Of a stretch of 64,000 bases of DNA, positions 59,201 through 64,000 are shown piece by piece. The notes under the pieces were generated by a model. It searched no databases. It saw only the letters and a list, made by a program, of their open reading frames with translations, and was not told where the DNA came from. Made by a program: the position numbers and the translations under genes. Every line of letters begins with the position of its first letter. The stretch's first letter is position 1. The stretch comes from Lautropia dentalis (GTDB lineage Bacteria > Pseudomonadota > Gammaproteobacteria > Burkholderiales > Burkholderiaceae_E), in the NCBI RefSeq assembly GCF_003892345.1, contig NZ_RRUE01000001.1, positions 589,008-653,007 of the forward strand. Reading direction: 5' to 3'.

Positions 59201-60668
59201 TGGAACGAACGGCCCGGCCGGTGCCGGTGCAGAAACCGGTGCAGGCAGCAAGCCGCTCATCGACGCGTTGCTCGATTTTCTGCGTGCGAAGGGCGGCTGG
59301 CGGCTGGCCGCCACCGATTTTCGGCCAGAAAACATTCCCGCCCATCTGCAGATGAATTTCCGGCTGGTCAACGAACACGGCCGCATTCTGGCCGTCTCGC
59401 GCCATCTGTCCGAACTGCAGGCCGCCTACGGTTCCCGCGCGCAGTCTGCCTTCCAGAACGAGTTTGCCCGCATTGCGGCGCAGATGCGCACCCGCAAGGA
59501 GGGGGAAGGGCAGGACAATGTGCCTGCCGCTAGGCGTGCTTCCGGTACATCCGGCGCATCAGGTGCATCAGGTGCACCGAGCGCCGCCAGGCGGGGCCGT
59601 GCTTCCGCCAGCGCCGGCATCACCGGTTCATCGGGACCGGGTGCCTCTCCGGATCACCACGACAGGGCACAGTCCGGCCGGGACGCGCAGGCCGGCGGCA
59701 GGCATGACAGCCGTGAGGCAAGCCCCGCGAAGCATGCGGTTCCAGCCGCCCGAGGTGCATCGGCCCCGCCATCCAGCCCCACGGACACCGTCATGCGCGC
59801 CGGCCAGCGGCACACCCGCTGGGATTTCGGCACGCTGCCCGAACTGCTGGAACTGCAGACGGCCGCCGGCGAGCGCCTGGTCGGTTTTCCTGCCCTGGTG
59901 GACAAGGGGGATGCCGTCGAGATCAGCGTCTACGACGATTCTGCCGTGGCGGCACGCCACCATCGGCAGGGAGTGGTGCGACTGTTCGCCCTGGCCATGG
60001 GCGAAGCCGTCAAATCACTGGCCCGCGACGTGAAAAAGAACGCCAGCCTCGAACTGGGCTTCAACGCACTGCCCGGTCACTCGGCCAGATCGGCCCCGCT
60101 GGCCGAACAGCTGGCCAGTGCTGCCATCATCCGCAGCTTCCTGCAGCAGGGCCTGCCGCAGAGCGAGGCCCAGTTCCACCAGGCCCTCGGCGAGGGCAAA
60201 CCCCGCATGCTGCTCACCGCCCAGGAACTGGCGCGCCTGCTGCAGACCATCGTCACCGAACATGGTCAGATCCGCCGCAAGCTCACCGGCTCCCGCGCCG
60301 ACCGTACCGCGCTCGACGACATCGAGACGCAGCTGGCGGCCCTGTTCCCGCCGGGCTTTCTGCATCAGGTGGACTACGATCACCTGCAGCATTACCCCCG
60401 CTACCTGAAGGCCGTCAACATGCGTCTGGACAAGCTGCGCGAAGACCCCGCCCGCGACCGTACCCAGATGTCCTCCATGGCCCCGCTGCTGCAGCGCTGG
60501 CGCCAGTGGCAGCGCGACATCGGCATGCAGCCCGACCGCGAGGCCGAGAGTTTTCGCTGGCTGCTCGAGGAGCTGCGCGTCTCGCTCTTCGCCCAGAGCC
60601 TGCGCACCCCCATGCCCGTTTCGGTCAAGCGCCTGACGAAGGTGCTCGACCAGCGTGATGGTCGTTGA
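56238..60668 (+). CDS. hrpA: ATP-dependent RNA helicase HrpA
   Basis: 1476 residues from GTG 56238 (1504 from the upstream GTG 56154, which is less likely because a TATAAT lies between them). DEAH-box helicase core: Walker A SGETGSGKTTQLPKF, GHTQPRRIAA, DEAHERSLNIDFLLGYLK, SATIDAARFAEHF, then motif VI (AANQRAGRCGRV), followed by winged-helix, HA2 and OB domains and the HrpA-specific C-terminal DUF3418 region. It is longer than the usual about 1300 residues because of low-complexity inserts at about 838-875 and about 1094-1185 (Ser/Gly/Ala/Arg-rich). HrpA helps resolve stalled ribosomes and processes mRNA in E. coli. Confidence 0.95.
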   Translation: MNTTSPQPPKPASQAASQPVPARPVPSAIQTVIDALPVTEHRDRIIDAIRNHRVVIVSGETGSGKTTQLPKFCLEAGRAARNGRTRRGGLIGHTQPRRIAASSVATRIAEEMGTPLGTDVGYKIRFNEKVSPGTRIKLMTDGILLAESQRDRLLSAYDTLIIDEAHERSLNIDFLLGYLKQLIDGPRRDDLKLIITSATIDAARFAEHFGEPGKPAPVIEVSGRLYPVEVRYRAPEETAGEDEDDETDLPSAIEAAVHELWNEKPGDVLVFLPGEREIRETAEHLQRAVARGGSSGGRAAKGQGGRSRADLLLASAEIVPLYARLPAADQQRVFNPGNAPRIVLATNVAETSLTVPRIRYVIDSGLARMLRYRIRGKVDQLLIEPVSRAAANQRAGRCGRVAEGVCIRLFSESDFQNRPAFTDPEILRSSLASVILRMNALGLSEVSAFPFLDKPSPKAIADGYALLNELGAMDDRQRLTPIGKQLARLPVDPRLARMLLAGHRTGCLNETLIITAALSVQDPRERPPTAQQAADQAHARFNVPQSDFLSWLKLWRYWQEQQATRRQRGESHRALANRMGREFLSIRKLREWADVISQLTELVRGLNWHINEDEAAPDVIHRALLTGLLGNVAHRLPEGPGWQGTHQQKFVLHPSSILNRRGAVAKPERGKPGTQTPPQNQKGARWLMAAEMVDTGRLMARTNAAIKPEWIESAAQDLIQRSWSNPHWEKNSGRAMAHERGVLYGLVLYTARRVPYEKIDPAESRRLMIRDGLVAGEWPFDTDFIRHNRKVIAEVERLEHKIRRPDLLVDEASLAAWFDAQIPEHITNARDLQQWYREATQGKGPVRAKGGFDAGSAGKAQDALQDSAGSSGREVIAGTAGLLMLSREALLKKDTDGIDEARFPRLLRMRGVDFTLGYHFEPGAADDGVTLTVPLHALNQVDPDRCEWLVPGMLVQKVSLLFKSLPQRWRRHLLPLDATAAEFVNGLSGTNGPAGAGAETGAGSKPLIDALLDFLRAKGGWRLAATDFRPENIPAHLQMNFRLVNEHGRILAVSRHLSELQAAYGSRAQSAFQNEFARIAAQMRTRKEGEGQDNVPAARRASGTSGASGASGAPSAARRGRASASAGITGSSGPGASPDHHDRAQSGRDAQAGGRHDSREASPAKHAVPAARGASAPPSSPTDTVMRAGQRHTRWDFGTLPELLELQTAAGERLVGFPALVDKGDAVEISVYDDSAVAARHHRQGVVRLFALAMGEAVKSLARDVKKNASLELGFNALPGHSARSAPLAEQLASAAIIRSFLQQGLPQSEAQFHQALGEGKPRMLLTAQELARLLQTIVTEHGQIRRKLTGSRADRTALDDIETQLAALFPPGFLHQVDYDHLQHYPRYLKAVNMRLDKLREDPARDRTQMSSMAPLLQRWRQWQRDIGMQPDREAESFRWLLEELRVSLFAQSLRTPMPVSVKRLTKVLDQRDGR

Positions 60669-60965
60669 GTACAGTGCACACCAGCAGAATTTTTGTAACG
60701 TTGTAGGGGATGCACGCCATCTGTTGCAGCGTCCCCAACATGGACGACAGCAGGCTGGCCGTCTGTCCCCGAAAAACGGCCGTTCATCGCCGTTGCCGGA
60801 CGGCAGTCCGTTTCACCGGCCTGACCGGCAGGGCAGGGGGTGGTCAGTACGGATGCAAACGGCTTAAATGCCCGTGTACGGGATTGTCCGTGCACGGGGT
60901 CCAGCGTATCGGGAGCCTTTTCGGGAACGTCCGGGCCGGGTCTTCATCCGGATCCCCACCCGAAA

Positions 60966-62318
60966 ATGGAGCCGCCACCATTCATGGACGATGCAAGCAG
61001 CCAGGGAAGTGAAGGGAGTCTGAACTTGGAGACTGAAAGTGAACGCCGGAGAAACGTCAGTCTTGCCAAGGCGACCCTGCTGCACCTGACGCAGGCCAGA
61101 CTGGCGCCCACGCCGGAAAACTACGCGGCCGCATGGGCCGAGGCCGAAAAGCAGTTCGATCCCCCCACCGTGCCGATGATTCGCCCGGGGAGGCGTTTTC
61201 CGGACGGCATCGTCGAATCCTACGAAGACACCGAACTGGCCAGCGTACGCCGCCTGGCCGAGCGTCGCCAGCGCCTGATCGTCTCGCTCACCGCACTGCT
61301 CGAAACCCTCTGTGATGTCGCCCCGGTGCTGGCCGGCGAAGAGGCCTGGATCACCGAACAGTTCTCGGCCATCCGCCGGGCCGTCGGCATGCAATCCGAA
61401 GCGGTGGACCGGGGCGAACTGGAACAGGTTCGCCAGACCGTCCGCAACAACCTGAAGGAACATGGCAACCTGCTGTCCCTGCGCCGCAGCGCACTGGCCG
61501 AACTGAAACAGCTGCTGATGCAGTGGGTGGGCAACCTGTCCGAGCTGATGGACACCAGCGTGTCCTATGCCGATTCGCTCGATGGCTTCGTCGAGCGCAT
61601 CGAGGGCGTGTCCGACATCGACAGCCTGGCCCAGGTGCTGGGTGACATCGTGGGCCGTACTGCCGACATGCGCGAGCATATCGAGCACACCCGCGAGCAG
61701 CTGGAGCAGACGGCACGCCGGGCCGACGAACTGGAACGCAACGTCACCGACCTCACGCACGAGCTGAGCGAGGTGGATACCGACACGCTCGTGGACGGCT
61801 CAACCTCGCTGCTCAACCGCCGGGGTCTGGACAGGGCATACCGCGAGCTGCAGGCCGAGTGCATCCGGCAGGGCAGGCCGCTGGCCGTGGCTCTGCTGGA
61901 TGTCGATCACTTCAAGTCGATCAACGATGCCCAGGGGGCGCTGGCCGGCGACGATGCCCTGCATTATTTTGCGGCAGCCATCCGTGGCCAGCTGCGCCCC
62001 AGCGACCGTTGCAGCCGCTACGGTGGGGATGAATTCGTCCTGCTGCTGCCCGGCGTCGATGCCGGTACGGCGCTGGACATCCTGCGTCGCCTGCAGCGTG
62101 TGGTGGTCGAACGCACGCTCGTCTACAACAGCGGCGAGATGAACCTCAGCTTCTCGGCGGGCGTGACCGTGGCCGAACCGGGTGCTTCGCTGGAGGCCAC
62201 CCTGCATCGCGCCGATGATGCCCTCTACGAATCCAAGCTGGCTGGCCGCAACCGCGTCTGCGCCTGGAACGGCCAGCGCCACCAGCTGGCAGACCCCGTT
62301 CACGAAAAGATCGTCTGA
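60966..62318 (+). CDS. Diguanylate cyclase (GGDEF domain)
   Basis: 450 residues from ATG 60966; a Met at 60984 (444 residues) is equally possible. The N-terminal 270 residues are helical and cytoplasmic, with a long coiled-coil-like stretch (about 215-260) leading into the catalytic domain (about 275-435). The active site RYGGDEFVLLLPG is canonical, and RPSD five residues before it is an inhibitory I-site (RxxD), so product inhibition is expected. It makes c-di-GMP, opposing the EAL protein at 50190. It lies 297 bp after hrpA. Confidence 0.93.
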   Translation: MEPPPFMDDASSQGSEGSLNLETESERRRNVSLAKATLLHLTQARLAPTPENYAAAWAEAEKQFDPPTVPMIRPGRRFPDGIVESYEDTELASVRRLAERRQRLIVSLTALLETLCDVAPVLAGEEAWITEQFSAIRRAVGMQSEAVDRGELEQVRQTVRNNLKEHGNLLSLRRSALAELKQLLMQWVGNLSELMDTSVSYADSLDGFVERIEGVSDIDSLAQVLGDIVGRTADMREHIEHTREQLEQTARRADELERNVTDLTHELSEVDTDTLVDGSTSLLNRRGLDRAYRELQAECIRQGRPLAVALLDVDHFKSINDAQGALAGDDALHYFAAAIRGQLRPSDRCSRYGGDEFVLLLPGVDAGTALDILRRLQRVVVERTLVYNSGEMNLSFSAGVTVAEPGASLEATLHRADDALYESKLAGRNRVCAWNGQRHQLADPVHEKIV

Positions 62319-62415
62319 TGACCGTTGCCTGCGCCTGTAGCGGGGGGCCGTGATGCAGGCAGGGGTCAGAACCCCCGCATCGGAAAGATCGTCTGACGGT
62401 CTTTACGCCAGCAGG

Positions 62416-62688
62416 TCAGTCAGCCTTTGCCATCTGCCTGTACAGCGCATCCGGTGCCAGATCGATCTCCCCGGGCCAGGTCACGGCACCGTAAACCACG
62501 CGTGCCCGCGAAAAGAGCGCAGGGTCGCGCAGCGATGCAAACACCCCTGCATCTTCTGAATGGATCAGTGCGGACAGATCGGTCACCCCCCGGGTTCCGT
62601 CCACGAATACCACGTCCAGCCTGTACCCGGGAAGCACCCGGACCGCATGCACACGCCATGGCATCCGGGGTACGACGGGAGGTGTCAC
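62416..62688 (-). CDS. DUF2442 protein
   Basis: 90 residues from a GTG at 62688 that overlaps the stop of the upstream DUF4160 gene (GTGA); an ATG at 62730 inside that gene is the alternative. MPWRVHAVRVLPGYRLDVVF, split, with FVDGTRGVTDLSAL and the C-terminal GAVTWPGEIDLAPDALYRQM are diagnostic of DUF2442. These proteins are commonly paired with DUF4160 proteins, and the pair has been suggested to behave like a toxin-antitoxin module; function is not established. Confidence 0.85.
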   Translation of the reverse strand: MTPPVVPRMPWRVHAVRVLPGYRLDVVFVDGTRGVTDLSALIHSEDAGVFASLRDPALFSRARVVYGAVTWPGEIDLAPDALYRQMAKAD

Positions 62689-62945
62689 GTCAGCGGCACG
62701 ATCTTCTTGAGCGGTTGATTGCGCGTGCATAGATCCCAGTCCTCCATCAGTTCCGCGCGATGCTCCTGTGCCCATTCGAGGACCAGTGCCAGGGCGCGGC
62801 GGGGCAGCTGTCCTTCCAGGACTTCCAGTGTACGGATATCGATCAGTGCTTCGAACTCGCCATAGAGGGCATGGAAGTGAGGTGGGGCGTGATCATTCCA
62901 GAACATCTGGATGAGAATGCCATAAAACATGCTGATGGTGGGCAT
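62685..62945 (-). CDS. DUF4160 protein
   Basis: 86 residues: MPTISMFYGILIQMFWNDHA, then PPHFHALYGEFEALIDI, the strongly conserved His-rich core of DUF4160, and a C-terminal helix with LEWAQEHRAELMEDW. It forms an operon with the DUF2442 gene through a four-base overlap. The pair is inserted next to the flagellar gene fliR. Confidence 0.88.
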   Translation of the reverse strand: MPTISMFYGILIQMFWNDHAPPHFHALYGEFEALIDIRTLEVLEGQLPRRALALVLEWAQEHRAELMEDWDLCTRNQPLKKIVPLT

Positions 62946-63044
62946 GGTGGATACTCGGTATCGGCAGGGGTGCCATGATAGCGGTGTTGTTTGCCAGCCA
63001 CAAATCATCAAGGATGTACCGGAAGCCGGTGCACAGAAATGGGG

Positions 63045-63806
63045 TCAGAATCCCAGCACCGAAAAGATCGCCTGATGCACCTGCGCCAGCGGCGCATACA
63101 GCATCGGCAGCCCCATCGTCAGCAGCAGCAGCCCCGATCCGATCGTGATGGGAAAGCCGATGGCAAACACGTTGAGCTGCGGGGCCACGCGCGAAATGAG
63201 CCCCAGGCTCAGGTTCACGAACAGCAGCAGCGTCATGTAGGGCAGGGCCATCAGCAGCCCCAGCTCGAAGACCTGGCTGATCACCGCGCCGATATCCAGC
63301 CTGGCCATGAACTGCTGTACGCCAGCGCTGACCGGCAGCCGTTCGATACTGGTCATCGTGGCCGCCACCAGCAGCAGTGGCCCGTTGATTACCGCAAACG
63401 TGGTCATCGACAGTGCATTGAACAGCCGGCCCACCGCATTGGCGTTGCTGCTGGTGCTCGGGTCGAAAAAGGCCGCAAACGAAAAGCCCATCTGCAGGCC
63501 GATGATTTCTCCCGCCATTTCCACGGAGGCCAGCAGCATCCGGCAGACCAGCCCGATCGACAGGCCGATCATCACCTCGGCAGCCAGCAGCGCCGGAAAA
63601 TCCGGGTCCGTGAACGACGGTGCCGGCTGCTGCGCCAGCGGAGTGGCCAGCAACGCCAGGCAGCCGGCCGCCAGCACCCGGTAGCGTACGGGAATGCTGC
63701 GCGAAGACAGCAGCGGCGCCGAGGTGAACAGCCCCAGCAGGCGGAACAGCGGCATCAGCAGTGCCGACAGCCATCCCAGAATCTGTGCTTCGCTGAAAGT
63801 GATCAT
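63045..63806 (-). CDS. fliR: Flagellar biosynthesis protein FliR
   Basis: 253 residues, five or six membrane segments. FliR family marks include the N-terminal FxxxLxRLLGLFTSAPLL region, AGEIIGLQMGFSFAAFFDP and the C-terminal GLPMLYAPLAQ. It forms the export gate with FliP and FliQ in the basal body. It follows fliQ by 7 bp on the same strand and is the last flagellar gene of the cluster. Confidence 0.96.
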   Translation of the reverse strand: MITFSEAQILGWLSALLMPLFRLLGLFTSAPLLSSRSIPVRYRVLAAGCLALLATPLAQQPAPSFTDPDFPALLAAEVMIGLSIGLVCRMLLASVEMAGEIIGLQMGFSFAAFFDPSTSSNANAVGRLFNALSMTTFAVINGPLLLVAATMTSIERLPVSAGVQQFMARLDIGAVISQVFELGLLMALPYMTLLLFVNLSLGLISRVAPQLNVFAIGFPITIGSGLLLLTMGLPMLYAPLAQVHQAIFSVLGF

Positions 63807-63813
63807 GCTGCGA

Positions 63814-64000
63814 TCAGAATCCCGGCTGCCCGTTGATCACTGCCGGAATCGACAGAATCATCCGCGAGATGAAATCCGTCAGGTTCGACATCATCCACGG
63901 CCCGGCAATCACCAGCACCGCAGCCGACAGCAGCAGCTTCGGCACGAAAGACAGCGTCGCCTCGTTGATCTGCGTGAGCGCCTGCAGCACGCTGATCAGC
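63814..64000 (-). CDS. fliQ: Flagellar biosynthesis protein FliQ (5' end beyond window)
   Basis: Only the last about 61 residues are in the window: VLQALTQINEATLSFVPKLL, then AGPWMMSNLTDFISRMILSIP, matching the second half of FliQ. It is a small two-helix subunit of the export gate. Upstream fliP and fliO probably lie to the right. Confidence 0.92.
   Translation of the reverse strand, partial: LISVLQALTQINEATLSFVPKLLLSAAVLVIAGPWMMSNLTDFISRMILSIPAVINGQPGF

Overview
This 64-kb window is chromosomal DNA of a GC-rich betaproteobacterium of the order Burkholderiales. The evidence is the conserved blocks trxA-rho-rpmE2, ffs-dnaX-ybaB-recR, carA-carB-greA-yhbY-rlmE-ftsH-folP-glmM and argA-yggX, together with the protein sequences themselves. 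A Lautropia-like member of Burkholderiaceae would fit (high GC, flagellar genes, Ala/Pro-rich insertions in housekeeping proteins), but this genus-level guess is inference. No prophage, CRISPR array or rRNA operon is visible.

Layout. 0-6 kb: rsgA (with a very long low-complexity N-terminal extension), an M48 membrane peptidase, divergent orn, and a large GT39-type membrane glycosyltransferase. 6.4-17.1 kb: rpmE2 and rho-trxA, separated by a surface-glucan locus made of two divergent GH17 genes, one of them an NdvB-like GH17-GT2 fusion, plus a frameshifted solute-binding protein gene. 17.2-20.9 kb: the 4.5S RNA gene and dnaX-ybaB-recR. 20.9-23.8 kb: a ClbS/DfsB-like protein, a cysteine-free sirtuin and brnQ. 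23.9-36.6 kb: the long housekeeping run carAB, greA, yhbY, rlmE, ftsH, folP, glmM. 36.8-37.2 kb: tRNA-Pro, tRNA-Arg and tRNA-His.

37-48 kb is accessory: an AT-rich non-coding island, a double SnoaL-like protein, a decayed ISL3-family insertion sequence with perfect terminal repeats, a fecBCDE-type ferric-siderophore/citrate importer, a MAPEG protein, bioB and an orphan truncated FecR-like protein. 48-56 kb: a DUF1439 lipoprotein, a MipA/OmpV outer-membrane protein, a response-regulator/GGDEF/EAL protein, rpiA, yggX, argA and a hicAB toxin-antitoxin pair. 56-64 kb: hrpA, a diguanylate cyclase, a DUF4160/DUF2442 pair, and fliR-fliQ of the flagellar export gate at the window edge.

The most unusual signal is non-coding. 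Four intergenic copies (33.34-33.56, 33.93-34.10, 39.17-40.79 split by the IS, and 55.87-56.08 kb) belong to one structured repeat family of roughly 170-220 bp. They share fixed flanks and a fixed 18-bp hairpin core, but two further hairpin arms differ in sequence between copies while remaining self-complementary. A second, shorter motif, built around an imperfect ATGAAC...GTTCAT palindrome followed by GACACGC, recurs in at least eight intergenic regions. Both look like genome-wide repeat families that should be searched for across the whole chromosome.
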